Below the pieces are notes generated by a model, which ran no database searches, was not told the origin of the DNA, and saw nothing but the letters and a program-made list of their open reading frames with translations. From UBA4416 sp048498515 (GTDB lineage Bacteria > Bacteroidota > Bacteroidia > B-17B0 > Aurantibacillaceae), in assembly GCA_048498515.1 (NCBI GenBank), contig JBEHXV010000009.1, positions 62,001-126,000 of the forward strand: a stretch of DNA of 64,000 nt, given 5' to 3'. Below, in pieces: positions 41,580 through 50,800 of this stretch; position 1 is the stretch's first letter, and the number at the start of each line of letters is the position of its first letter. The position numbers and the translations under genes are program-made.

Positions 41580-41593
41580 ATGACGTGTATCAT
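41580..41593. promoter_or_regulatory. FNR/CRP-like operator, thioredoxin operon promoter
   Basis: ATGACGTGTATCAT. Its centre (41586.5) is 36.5 bases from the last base of a perfect minus-strand -7 element TATTTTTG (41550-41557). Class II geometry. Confidence 0.75.
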
Positions 41594-41658
41594 TATGAGA
41601 AATGATTTTGCTTATGACAAGCATGCACTGAAACTTCCGAATTTATAATTCTGTTTTT

Positions 41659-41672
41659 ATGACAAAGATCAA
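41659..41672. promoter_or_regulatory. FNR/CRP-like operator, YtfI-like gene promoter
   Basis: ATGACAAAGATCAA. Its centre (41665.5) is 58.5 bases from the last base of CACCTTTG (41717-41724) upstream of the gene at 41739. Class I geometry; leader about 8 bases. Confidence 0.65.
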
Positions 41673-41738
41673 CAACGATATTGATGCCCCTCATTTTATT
41701 TAGAATATACAAGCAACACCTTTGTATCATAATATGAA

Positions 41739-42263
41739 ATGACCATGTGGTGGATAACGGTTCTTTTATTTTTTGTATTTATTATTATCCTGTATTTGTT
41801 GTTGGCGCCATTTTATATTGAGGTCAACAGCATCACCAGCCTGTACAGGATCAGATTTCATCGCCTGGCAAGCATTTCGTTGAAACCAGTAAACGATTCT
41901 GTGACACTTGAATTAACTATACTCTTCTGGAAAAAACAATTAAACAGGAGTCAAAATAATGAACCAGGAATACAAAGGGCCAAAGATGAAAAGGTCAAAA
42001 AACCCGGAAAACGAAGCTTAGGCATGCAAACATTAAAAAATTTACTTATGAGCTTTAAGGTAAATACTTTTGATGTTTTACTGGATACAGGCGATGTGGT
42101 ATTAAATGGCAAGCTCTATCCGTTATTCTACCTCCTTGGATTCTTTATGCGAAAACCTGTCCAAATAAACTTTACCGGGCAAAGCCACATTATCCTCGAA
42201 ATTGAAAACAATCTGGCGAGACTCTCCAGGGCGTATATCCGTTCGTTAATAACAAACCAATAA
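41739..42263 (+). CDS. DUF2953 (YtfI-like) membrane protein
   Basis: A 174-residue protein: one N-terminal membrane helix (about 5-25), then a beta-rich region, and a C-terminal segment (NTFDVLLDTGDVVLNGKLYPLFYLLGFF) typical of DUF2953/YtfI. In Firmicutes this gene is paired with the GerW-type ytfJ; here a GerW-like gene also follows, 11 bases later. Start may be ATG 41739 or 41745. Confidence 0.7.
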   Translation: MTMWWITVLLFFVFIIILYLLLAPFYIEVNSITSLYRIRFHRLASISLKPVNDSVTLELTILFWKKQLNRSQNNEPGIQRAKDEKVKKPGKRSLGMQTLKNLLMSFKVNTFDVLLDTGDVVLNGKLYPLFYLLGFFMRKPVQINFTGQSHIILEIENNLARLSRAYIRSLITNQ

Positions 42264-42274
42264 AACATAAAACC

Positions 42275-42643
42275 ATGAACAATTTAAACGACATGCTCGG
42301 AAAAATTACCGAGTTCTTAAAATCAGAAGCAAAAACAGAAACCATCATTGGCCAGCAATTCAAATTAGGCGAATTTACCTGTGTGCCGGTAATGTCTGTC
42401 GGTCTGGGATTTGGCGGAGGTGTAGGAGAAGCCAAAGGAAACGCGAAAACAGTGGCTGAAGGAGAAAGTGTGGGCACAGGTGCTGCTGCCGGTGTAGGTA
42501 TGGGAGCCATTGGTTTCCTGGTATCAAAAGGAGAAGAGATCCAGTTTATCTCTACACAGTCGTCTAAAGGCCTGGGCGCTGCGCTGGAAAAACTGCCGGA
42601 CTTAATTGAAAAATTGATGGATAAGAAAAAAGAAACTGCATAA
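42275..42643 (+). CDS. GerW/YtfJ-family protein
   Basis: A 122-residue protein with the GerW pattern: an amphipathic helix (MLGKITEFLKSEAKTETIIG), then KLGEFTCVPVMSVGLGFGGGVGEA and a glycine-rich centre. The family is best known from spore formers, where YtfJ is sporulation-associated, but exists widely in non-spore-formers. Coupled with the YtfI-like membrane protein, so the pair is probably functional together. Confidence 0.85.
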   Translation: MNNLNDMLGKITEFLKSEAKTETIIGQQFKLGEFTCVPVMSVGLGFGGGVGEAKGNAKTVAEGESVGTGAAAGVGMGAIGFLVSKGEEIQFISTQSSKGLGAALEKLPDLIEKLMDKKKETA

Positions 42644-42651
42644 CAAGAGAC

Positions 42652-42690
42652 GGAAAGATTCTTCTGTTATGAAACGGGAAGAATCTTTCC
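42652..42690 (+). terminator. Strong hairpin after the GerW-like gene
   Basis: A perfect 13-bp stem (GGAAAGATTCTTC at 42652-42664 with GAAGAATCTTTCC at 42678-42690) with a 13-base loop, 8 bases after the GerW-like stop. No T-run follows, so it may be a processing or stability hairpin rather than a classic terminator. Confidence 0.55.
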
Positions 42691-42727
42691 TAAACATAAA
42701 CAGGAATTAATATCAAAAAAATAAGCG

Positions 42728-43129
42728 ATGATAATATACGACATCATTTTTTCAACCCTGGCTAATAAATGCCCGCGCTGCCACGGCGGCAACATATTTG
42801 AGTCGGGCAACCCCTATAACTTCAAATCCGTATTTAGGATGAACAGTGCCTGTTCTTGCTGCGGGTTGAAGTATGAGCGCGAGCCTGGTTTCTTTTATGG
42901 GGCCATGTATGTATCCTACGCGCTGATGTCGGGCATCTTTATCCTTTGGTTTATTTCCGACCTACTTTGGCTCCACTTATCGGCACAAGTTCTTTCTCTG
43001 CTGGTGCTTGCTTCCATGTTAGCATTTTTTCCGGTGGCATACCGCTGGGCAAGGATTATCTGGTTGAATTTTTTTATCCGGTTCGATAAAGAAATACAAA
43101 AAGAAAATTGTTTGGAGAAGCAAAGCTAA
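42728..43129 (+). CDS. DUF983 membrane protein
   Basis: A 133-residue protein: an N-terminal zinc-ribbon-like CPRCHGGN and a second pair in CSCCGLKYEREPGFFYGAMYVSY, then two or more membrane helices. This is the DUF983 layout common in Bacteroidota. Function unknown. Confidence 0.88.
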   Translation: MIIYDIIFSTLANKCPRCHGGNIFESGNPYNFKSVFRMNSACSCCGLKYEREPGFFYGAMYVSYALMSGIFILWFISDLLWLHLSAQVLSLLVLASMLAFFPVAYRWARIIWLNFFIRFDKEIQKENCLEKQS

Positions 43130-43197
43130 GCCATACAATTGTAAAACAGGGATCATTCGGGATCGAACCTGCCATGATTAAAACAAAAAATAAAACC

Positions 43198-43581
43198 ATG
43201 AAAGAAATCTTATTGCAAAAAAGCACTATATCCCTATTAGACGAAGGCATATTGCATATTCATTTAAAAAGCGGAACAGAGATCCATCTCACCGACGCGG
43301 TTCTTATTGTAGAAGCCATGGGAAAGCTGGGTGATGGAAAAAAATTCCCGGTATTGATCGATGCCGGTGAGTTTACGACAGTTGACCAGGAAGTCAGGGT
43401 GTTTTCGGCGAGTGAGGAAAGCAACCTTTACACCCTCGCCGATGCGATTGCTTACTATTCGTTGGGACAGAAGCTCATTGCCAATTTTTACCTGAACCAT
43501 AACCAGCCTGCGGTTCCAACCAGGGCGTTTAAAGGCAAGGAAGAAGCTATTGACTGGCTGAAAACATTTACTAAAAAGTAG
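43198..43581 (+). CDS. STAS-like/SpoIIAA-like protein (127 aa)
   Basis: A soluble alpha/beta protein starting MKEILLQKSTISLLDEGILHI, with the KFPVLIDAGEFTTV strand, ending in a LGQKLIANFYLNHN and KEEAIDWLKTF helix. The layout resembles the SpoIIAA/STAS-like family (similar Bacteroidota proteins are labelled DUF7793). The start at 43198 avoids overlap with the DUF983 gene. Role unknown. Confidence 0.65.
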   Translation: MKEILLQKSTISLLDEGILHIHLKSGTEIHLTDAVLIVEAMGKLGDGKKFPVLIDAGEFTTVDQEVRVFSASEESNLYTLADAIAYYSLGQKLIANFYLNHNQPAVPTRAFKGKEEAIDWLKTFTKK

Positions 43582-43617
43582 TTATGTCTTTTTTCCGGAA
43601 TAAAGTATCTTTAAACC

Positions 43618-45129
43618 ATGAATACGCCGGGTAAATTGTTTTCAGCCGAACAGATCAGGAAAGCGGATGCTTATACCATACAGCATGAACCCATTGCTTC
43701 TGTTGACTTAATGGAACGCGCCGCGATGGCCTGTTTTAATTGGATAAAGGAACAAGGGTTCAGGCAAATGGCTATTCATATATTTTGCGGTACCGGCAAC
43801 AATGGCGGGGACGGGCTCGCACTGACACGTCTGTTGCTTGATGCAAGTTATGAAGTAAGCGCGTATATTGTGCGATACAGCAATAAAAGTTCCGAAGATT
43901 TTAATAGCAATGAGAAACGACTGAAAGAAATTTACGCCAAACACATCAGCGAGATTCATACGGGCGATAGTTTTCCGGCCATTCACAAAAATGATCTTGT
44001 TATCGATGCGCTGTTTGGAACAGGCCTTTCCAAGCCTGTATCAGGGCTAGCTGCCGATGTCATCCACTACCTTAACAGTACGAAGGCAAGGATCATTTCC
44101 ATTGATATCGCTTCGGGCTTGTTTGCCGATCAGCATAGCGATCCTCAATCTGCTATTATTAAACCAACCTATACCTTAAGCTTCCAGTTTCCAAAACATG
44201 CCTTTCTTTTTGCCGAAAATGGCACCTTTACCGGTAAAGTGGAGGTTCTTGACATTGGCCTTCACCAGCGTTTCATTAACGAGGAACCGGTAACGAATTA
44301 CATGCTCAACCGGCAGTTTGTAAAACACTTGCTAAAACCCCGAAAAAAATTCTCACACAAAGGATCTTTCGGACATGCGTTGCTGATTGCTGGTTCTTAT
44401 GGAAAAATTGGCGCAGCGGTATTGTCGGCGAAAGCTTTATTGCGGAGTGGCGCAGGACTGCTAACCGTTAAGGTTCCGGGTTGCGGTTATACTATTCTGC
44501 AAAGCACGGTTCCCGAAGCGATGGTTCTAACTGATACGAACGAAGATTACCTGACGCAAGCCGTACAATTGGAGCCTTATTCATCTATTGGCATTGGCCC
44601 GGGCATAGGTACCGAAAAAGAAACACAGAAAACTTTAAAAACGATCTTAAGCTCCTGCAAAAAGCCGCTGGTAATGGATGCCGACGCGCTCAATTGTATT
44701 TCATTGAATAAAGAATGGTTATCACTTATCCCAAAACATTCCATTCTCACACCGCACCTCAAAGAGTTTGAACGGCTCACACAAAAAGCTGTCAATGATT
44801 TTGACAGGAACCGTTTGCAAATCGAGTTTTCCAGATCATACCAGGTATATGTTATTTTAAAAGGGGCACATACCTGCATCTCTACACCCGAAGGCTTTTG
44901 CTATTACAACTCAACCGGAAACCCCGGCATGGCAAAAGGCGGCAGCGGCGATGTGTTAACCGGCGTTATCACCGGCCTTTTAGCGCAAGGCTACTCTCCA
45001 TTAGATTCAGCAATTATCGGCGTATACATTCACGGTTTTTCCGGCGACCTTGCAAAGGAGTTAAAAGGTGAAACAGGAATGATCGCGGGCGATATCGTTG
45101 AGCGCCTGCCCTCTGCTTTCATGTTTTAA
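43618..45129 (+). CDS. nnr: Bifunctional NAD(P)HX epimerase/dehydratase
   Basis: A 503-residue fusion. The N-terminal YjeF_N epimerase (about 1-215) has GTGNNGGDGLALTRLL; the C-terminal ADP-dependent dehydratase (about 230-500) has the ribokinase-like GSGDVLTGVITGLLAQG motif. It repairs hydrated NADH/NADPH. A possible -7 element TATCTTTA (43606-43613) lies just before the ATG; no FNR-like operator is at the expected distance. Confidence 0.95.
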   Translation: MNTPGKLFSAEQIRKADAYTIQHEPIASVDLMERAAMACFNWIKEQGFRQMAIHIFCGTGNNGGDGLALTRLLLDASYEVSAYIVRYSNKSSEDFNSNEKRLKEIYAKHISEIHTGDSFPAIHKNDLVIDALFGTGLSKPVSGLAADVIHYLNSTKARIISIDIASGLFADQHSDPQSAIIKPTYTLSFQFPKHAFLFAENGTFTGKVEVLDIGLHQRFINEEPVTNYMLNRQFVKHLLKPRKKFSHKGSFGHALLIAGSYGKIGAAVLSAKALLRSGAGLLTVKVPGCGYTILQSTVPEAMVLTDTNEDYLTQAVQLEPYSSIGIGPGIGTEKETQKTLKTILSSCKKPLVMDADALNCISLNKEWLSLIPKHSILTPHLKEFERLTQKAVNDFDRNRLQIEFSRSYQVYVILKGAHTCISTPEGFCYYNSTGNPGMAKGGSGDVLTGVITGLLAQGYSPLDSAIIGVYIHGFSGDLAKELKGETGMIAGDIVERLPSAFMF

Positions 45130-45160
45130 CAAAAGGGGTTGTCAGCATTTATTTTCATTC

Positions 45161-45174
45161 ATGATAAAATTCAT
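45161..45174. promoter_or_regulatory. Degenerate FNR/CRP-like operator upstream of 45242
   Basis: ATGATAAAATTCAT, one mismatch from the operator pattern. Its centre (45167.5) is exactly 58.5 bases from the last base of GAACTTTA (45219-45226), a weak -7 element. The shared spacing is the main support. Confidence 0.45.
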
Positions 45175-45241
45175 GTGGTAGTATGACCTATGCCATTTTT
45201 TTACGCGGTCATTCAACAGAACTTTACCACAAAAAACCTTC

Positions 45242-45631
45242 ATGAAACAACTTTCCATATTATTGTTTGTAAGCTGCCTGTTTTTTACGGCAAACCTTTA
45301 TGCCCAGGGCTCAAAATGCGAGCCCAACCAATGTACAACCAAAGCTTCCGGAGAATATAAAGTGGAATTGGCCGGCTGCAGCAATTACCTCGATATTTAC
45401 GTTTTGGATGCTTATGGAACTCCTCTCAGAAACACCATCATTACAGGCAGCTGTGAGTTCTTTTACCTGGATGAGACATCTCTTATGACCAATTTCAAAC
45501 AGTTCTTTCATACCAATTCCCTGCGGGCCCATGTGCCGGCGCAAGGCTTTTATAATTGCAAGGTGAGGCTTACAATTAATAATGAAATGGTGGAAATGTA
45601 CTTTGATAACGAATGCGATCTTAAAAGTTAA
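45242..45631 (+). CDS. Secreted hypothetical protein (129 aa)
   Basis: A signal peptide (MKQLSILLFVSCLFFTANLYAQ, cleaved at the AQ) and a mature part with five or six cysteines that reads as a small beta domain. Unknown family; probably periplasmic. It is 14 bases upstream of the MBL-rhodanese gene and probably cotranscribed. Confidence 0.7.
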   Translation: MKQLSILLFVSCLFFTANLYAQGSKCEPNQCTTKASGEYKVELAGCSNYLDIYVLDAYGTPLRNTIITGSCEFFYLDETSLMTNFKQFFHTNSLRAHVPAQGFYNCKVRLTINNEMVEMYFDNECDLKS

Positions 45632-45645
45632 ATAAATTAAGCGAT

Positions 45646-47064
45646 ATGAAAGTAGAACAGATTTATACAGGCTGCATTGCTCACGCGGCCTATTATATAG
45701 AGAATAATGGCGAAGCCGCGGTCTTCGATCCCCTAAGAGAAGTGCAGCCCTATATTGAAAAGGCAAAACAGGATGGTGCCGTTATTAAATATGTGTTTGA
45801 AACCCATTTCCATGCCGACTTTGTGAGCGGCCATTTAGACCTTGCCAAAAAAACAGGAGCTAACATTGTGTTTGGTCCAACCGCAAAGCCGGGCTATGAT
45901 GCTATTGTTGCCCATGATAGCCAGGTGTTTAAACTAGGCGATTATAGCATCAAAGTGATCCACACGCCGGGACACACGATGGAAAGCACCACGTATTTAC
46001 TGATTGACGAAGCGGGAAAAGAACATGGACTTATTACCGGCGATACCTTATTTATAGGCGATGTGGGCCGGCCCGACCTGGCACAGCATGTGGTGGCCGA
46101 ATTAACAGAGGAAAAGCTAGCCGGGTATTTATTCGACTCGCTTCGTAATAATATCATGCCCTTGAACGACGAGCTCATTGTATACCCGAACCATGGGGCC
46201 GGAAGCGCCTGCGGGAAAAACATGAGTAAGGAAACAACAGATACTCTGGGGCATCAAAAGCAGGTGAATTACGCACTGAATCCGAAGCTCAGCAAAGAAC
46301 AATTCATCAAAGAAATTCTTACCGGTCTGGTACCTCCACCAGGTTACTTTCCACAGAACGTTTTACTGAACATAAAAGGTTACGAAAGTTTTGACAATGT
46401 GCTGAAGCGTGGCGCCAGGCCCCTTTCTGTACCTGACTTTGAAATGCTGGCCAATGAGGCCGAAGCACTGGTAATTGACACCCGATCGGCAAGCGACTTT
46501 GCAAAAGGCTTTATTCCTAATTCTATATTCATAGGTATTGACGGAAATTTTGCGACCTGGGTGGGTACGCTTATTCCCGATATTAAGCAACCGATTTTAA
46601 TATTAGCCGATAAGGGTCGCGAGGAAGAAGTGATCATGCGGCTGGCCAGGGTGGGTTACGATAATGCCCTGGGTTACCTTGACGGGGGTTTTGGTGCCTG
46701 GAAGAAGAAGGGGAAAGAATGCGATGAGATACAATCAGTGAGCAGTAATGAACTGGCAGGACTCCTCCGCCCGCAGGAGCTTAATATACTGGACGTTCGA
46801 AAAGCAAGTGAATACAATAGCCAGCATTTAATACATGCTATTAATTGCCCACTCGATTTTATCAATGACAATTTACAAAACCTGGATCGTGAAGCTATTC
46901 ACTATGTGCATTGTGCATCGGGTTATCGCTCAGTCATTTTTATTTCCATTCTTCAGGCCAGGGGATTCCGAAACCTGGTAAATATCAACGGTGGATTTAA
47001 AGCGCTGAAAGAAAGTGGTTTGTTTATGCTCAGCGAGTACGCCTGTCCCAGCAGTTTGCTTTAA
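45646..47064 (+). CDS. MBL-fold persulfide dioxygenase-like protein with two rhodanese domains
   Basis: A 472-residue fusion. The ETHE1-like metallo-beta-lactamase domain (about 1-255) has THFHADFVSGH, HTPGHTMES and GDTLFIGDVGRPDL. Two rhodanese domains follow: the first (about 265-365) has ILADKGREEE where the catalytic cysteine loop should be, so it lacks the cysteine; the second (about 375-465) has VHCASGYRS with the cysteine. It probably oxidises persulfides to sulfite using O2, with the second rhodanese handling the sulfane sulfur. Confidence 0.9.
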   Translation: MKVEQIYTGCIAHAAYYIENNGEAAVFDPLREVQPYIEKAKQDGAVIKYVFETHFHADFVSGHLDLAKKTGANIVFGPTAKPGYDAIVAHDSQVFKLGDYSIKVIHTPGHTMESTTYLLIDEAGKEHGLITGDTLFIGDVGRPDLAQHVVAELTEEKLAGYLFDSLRNNIMPLNDELIVYPNHGAGSACGKNMSKETTDTLGHQKQVNYALNPKLSKEQFIKEILTGLVPPPGYFPQNVLLNIKGYESFDNVLKRGARPLSVPDFEMLANEAEALVIDTRSASDFAKGFIPNSIFIGIDGNFATWVGTLIPDIKQPILILADKGREEEVIMRLARVGYDNALGYLDGGFGAWKKKGKECDEIQSVSSNELAGLLRPQELNILDVRKASEYNSQHLIHAINCPLDFINDNLQNLDREAIHYVHCASGYRSVIFISILQARGFRNLVNINGGFKALKESGLFMLSEYACPSSLL

Positions 47065-47119
47065 TCCAAACATTATCGATAAACTCTTAAAAAAATCTCA
47101 CAAATAGGTCACAAATGAC

Positions 47120-47153
47120 AAAACCCCATCCGCCGGCTTGCGAATGGGGTTTT
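47120..47153. terminator. Bidirectional terminator between convergent genes
   Basis: A 10-bp stem AAAACCCCAT (47120-47129) and ATGGGGTTTT (47144-47153) between the MBL-rhodanese gene (+) and the lipoprotein gene (-). A/T runs flank both sides, so it can work in both directions. Confidence 0.8.
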
Positions 47154-47173
47154 ATTTTTAAAGTTTTATGGTC

Positions 47174-47689
47174 TTACCACACTAATTGTGTAGACCCGCA
47201 GGCATCGTAAGTAAGTGTTACGGTTCCTGTCCAGTTCCTGATTGGCGGAGCTGATTCGAAATTATCCGGAACATTTCTCAGGTCGGCTATGGTATACGTA
47301 ACGGTTTTAGATTCGCCTTTTTTTAAGGAGGCACTCACCGTTAACATGTTATTGGCGCTACAATCCGGCGCCGAATCGGGATAATTATAAGAAGGAGACA
47401 CTATCACGTATGTAAACAAGGGCATGCCGTTATAGGGTTCCTGGCCGTTGAGTATATTGACACATGAAACTGCATTGTAGCTGTGAACAAACAAGCTATC
47501 AGCCGTGGCCCTGTCAAACCAAAACACATGTTGCACAATGCGTTCATAGTGACAACTTCCATAATCCTTTTTGCAATCCTTACAATAATTAGTAGCGGTT
47601 GAATCGGTGCAACCTGTTTTTTTGTTGCAGGATGAAACAGCGAAGGCAACTGCCGTCATTAATAAAGCCATTTTAAAGATACGCATCAT
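47174..47689 (-). CDS. Hypothetical lipoprotein
   Basis: A 171-residue protein with a lipoprotein signal (VAFAVSSCNKK, lipobox ending SC). The cysteine-rich DSTATNYCKDCKKDYGSCHYE stretch after it resembles short Thr/Asn/Cys motifs of Bacteroidota surface proteins. The rest is a beta-rich domain ending DACGSTQLVW. Alternative ATG three bases apart. Unknown function; outer membrane location likely. Confidence 0.75.
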   Translation of the reverse strand: MMRIFKMALLMTAVAFAVSSCNKKTGCTDSTATNYCKDCKKDYGSCHYERIVQHVFWFDRATADSLFVHSYNAVSCVNILNGQEPYNGMPLFTYVIVSPSYNYPDSAPDCSANNMLTVSASLKKGESKTVTYTIADLRNVPDNFESAPPIRNWTGTVTLTYDACGSTQLVW

Positions 47690-47809
47690 GTTATTGGTTT
47701 TGGTTGTAGTGTAACGGTGGTTTTGGGAATTTATTTTGTTGAAGGTAAGATCAATCTTCGTTTATTTTTAAGAAAAAGGGTGCAAAATACGGATTTCGCG
47801 GCAGAAAAG

Positions 47810-47832
47810 AAGGGCGGTAAACCGCCCTTTTT
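47810..47832 (+). terminator. Hairpin terminator upstream of the Roco gene
   Basis: AAGGGCGGT (47810-47818) pairs with ACCGCCCTT (47821-47829), followed by TTT. It insulates the Roco gene from transcription entering from upstream; on the other strand it is followed by CTTTTCT and could act there also. Confidence 0.6.
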
Positions 47833-47883
47833 ATCTCAAACCAAAGTTATACCTTGCTATTCATTATCTTAAAACACTAACTT

Positions 47884-50800
47884 ATGGGGCAACTATTCAC
47901 AAAGTGTAACTTATTTGTTGTTGGAGACCGAGGCGTTGGGAAAACCACTTTAATAAAAAGCTTAGAAGATTTTCGTCACTCCTATTATGAAACATATAGT
48001 CTTTTCAAGGGACCGGATTGGGTCATTCATTCAGAAAAGACACAGGTTGAAGTGAGGGTCAGGGAATTTGGTGCTATTGAAAAACTCCCTTTAAATTTTA
48101 TTAAAAAAGACCAGGAAGAAAAAACCTATATTTTATACGTTATTAATTTTACAAAAAAATCTTCCAGTCAACAGTTAAGCCAAAATTTAATTAATAAATT
48201 AAAAGAACTTTCAGAGTATTCGACACTACTCTTTGCCATTACTTTCTCTTCGTTTGAGGATTTTTCAGATTCAAACATAGCAAGCTTAAAAAAGAAACTT
48301 CCTTTTATTGAATACTTTTTTAAGATAAATCCTTTTCGGAGAGAGTACAAAAGTCTTATCGAATTTTCCACTGTATTAAGGCGGATAATACTTAATAAAA
48401 ATCCTAACGAGCTTAGTGATGCCAAGTCTCTAATACAATGGAATTATGAACACCAGGAGAAGCAACTCGATTTGGGCAGATGCAATTTAACAAGCCTTAA
48501 TGAAGTAAAGGAATTGTTTAATAATACACACCTGGAAATTTTGATCTTAAGTAATGAATGGGGAGAGTATGTGAAGGACGAATGGGAGAGAAGAATTAGC
48601 AATAATAAACTTGAACCCAATACTTTTTTCAGCCTCCCTAAAGAAATTTCCAAACTAAAAAATCTTAAAGTATTAATCTGCGGCGGTAATTGGCGAACAA
48701 ATAAAAAAAGAGAAACCGAAACATTTAATTGGCACATAACTGATATTTCCCCTTTACTGCGTTTAACAAATTTAGAGGTTTTGAATCTCAGCAATAATGA
48801 TATTGACACTATTACTCCGGTAGCAAGGTTAAGCAAAATAGAAAAACTGTATTTAAATAACAACTACATTAAAAAATTCCCGATTAATACAAGGCTATTG
48901 CATTTAAAAGAATTATACTTAAGCAATAACAGGCTTCAAAGTGTGGAGTTTATATCCTACCATCCTTCTCTCAGAACTATAGATTTGCACTCGAACAGGA
49001 TAGAAGACTTAACGCCGATTAAGGATTCAATTTCAAAACTGGGCATTAAGGATTCGAGTTGGGAGCATAATACAATAAGCATCTCCAAAAATCCCATCAG
49101 TGTACCGCCAATGGAAGTTGTTTCCAAAGGAAAAAGAAGTGTTTTAGCTTATTTTATGCAATTGGAAGCAGAAGAAGAAATTGATCTCAAACCATACATT
49201 AATACAGATGTTAAACTAATTGTGGTTGGCAATAGCAATGTAGGCAAATCTACTTATGTGCACTGGTTGAAAACAGGGAAAGTAGATAAGGAAATTCCAT
49301 CAACTCACTGGTTGGAGCTAGGTACCTGGTTGGCCAATAGAAATGGCAAAGCGTACCATGTGAGGATCTTTGACTTTGGCGGACAGGAGTATTATCATGA
49401 TACACATCACCTCTTTTTTACAAACCGAACAGCCTATGTTCTTTTATGGGATAGTGTATCAAATCAATTTGGTGAATTGGAAGTAGACCAAATTCAGAAT
49501 GACAAAACAAAGAAGAAAGTTAAAATAGAAACATTTCCAATTGGTTACTGGCTTGATTCCATAAGATATCATTCACAAAAAAGAAGAACACAGGCCGAAA
49601 TATCTATCGATAAAATTCTTCATCAGCGGGAGAGAGAAATCGAACATTCAATTAAACACAATGCCAACTTTGCCACATTGGGCATTGAATCAACAAACCA
49701 AGAATATGCCATTCAGAGAGAGGAAGAAAATATTTTAGTGACGCAAAATAAAGTGGATCATAAAAAGTTAAAATTTTTTGCTAATGAAGAATTGCTAAAA
49801 ACCACTTATCCTAAGATTTATGATTTTACAGAAATTTCAGTCTATAATAACAAGGGCCTCGATTCGTCGAATGACTTGTTATTTGACATCTTTGACAGTT
49901 TGGAAGTTTCAAATCGCCCGTACCTTGGAACATGGAATTACATAAAGCAGGATATAGAGAAACAGAAATTCAATGAACATCATACTTTCCCGGAATTCCT
50001 TGATTATTGCAACAAAATTATCAGGGAAATTCCTGAATTAAATGGCAAATCGCCGGAACAAATAAAAAATGTTCTTTTCACTAAAGAAGATGCTGAAGTT
50101 TTTGCATCATTTTTAACGGATATAGGCTTATGCCTTTACTACCCTGAGAATAACCAGCTAAAAGACCGGGTATTTTTAAATCAAAATCAAATATTAACCA
50201 GCCTGAATAAAGTATTAGAAATATTAAAAACCTCAAAGGGCGAGCTTGATGAAACGGAAATAACTAAATCCTTAGGAAAAACAGGACAAGATCAGGAGGT
50301 ACTGGATGTGATTGATTTAATGACCCATTTTAAAATCCTGTTTAAGCATCCCAATAAAAAAACATTTATTGCCCCATTGTATCTTACACAAGAAGTGCCT
50401 CAAAGTATTAAAGTATTTCATTCACTTTTTGAAACACCCTGCTACAAGTTTCAATATGAATCCTATATGCACAAAAGTATCATTCTTGATTTTTTCCAGG
50501 AGTATGGGAAAAAAGCGTTAAAAGAAACAAATGACAGCACTTTATATTATTATTGGAAAGATGGCGTTGTTATCAAAGATGAAGCAACCAAAGCCATTAT
50601 AATGGTTCAGTTTGTTCCGGCAAACAACGAAAGTAAAAGTGCTTTTTTGGATATTTATGCCATAAACAATTCAGACGATAAATTCATAAATGACGTTATC
50701 AATTACATAGACAATATGAACACCGGCCTAAGAGTCGAAAAACTTGTGCCCGCTGAAAAATCAAATGACTTTGTGCCTTTGGAAATTATCCACCAAAACG

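Noticed and set aside
43150..43170. tRNA-like T-loop on the minus strand (AGGTTCGATCCC)
   Set aside because: The flanking bases do not form a T-stem and no anticodon or acceptor arm could be found; it is most likely chance sequence upstream of the gene at 43198.
43548..43613. FNR-like operator for nnr
   Set aside because: The only TGA..TCA-like sequence (TGACTGGCTGAA) has a poor right arm and is 56.5 bases from the -7 element, off the regulon spacing.
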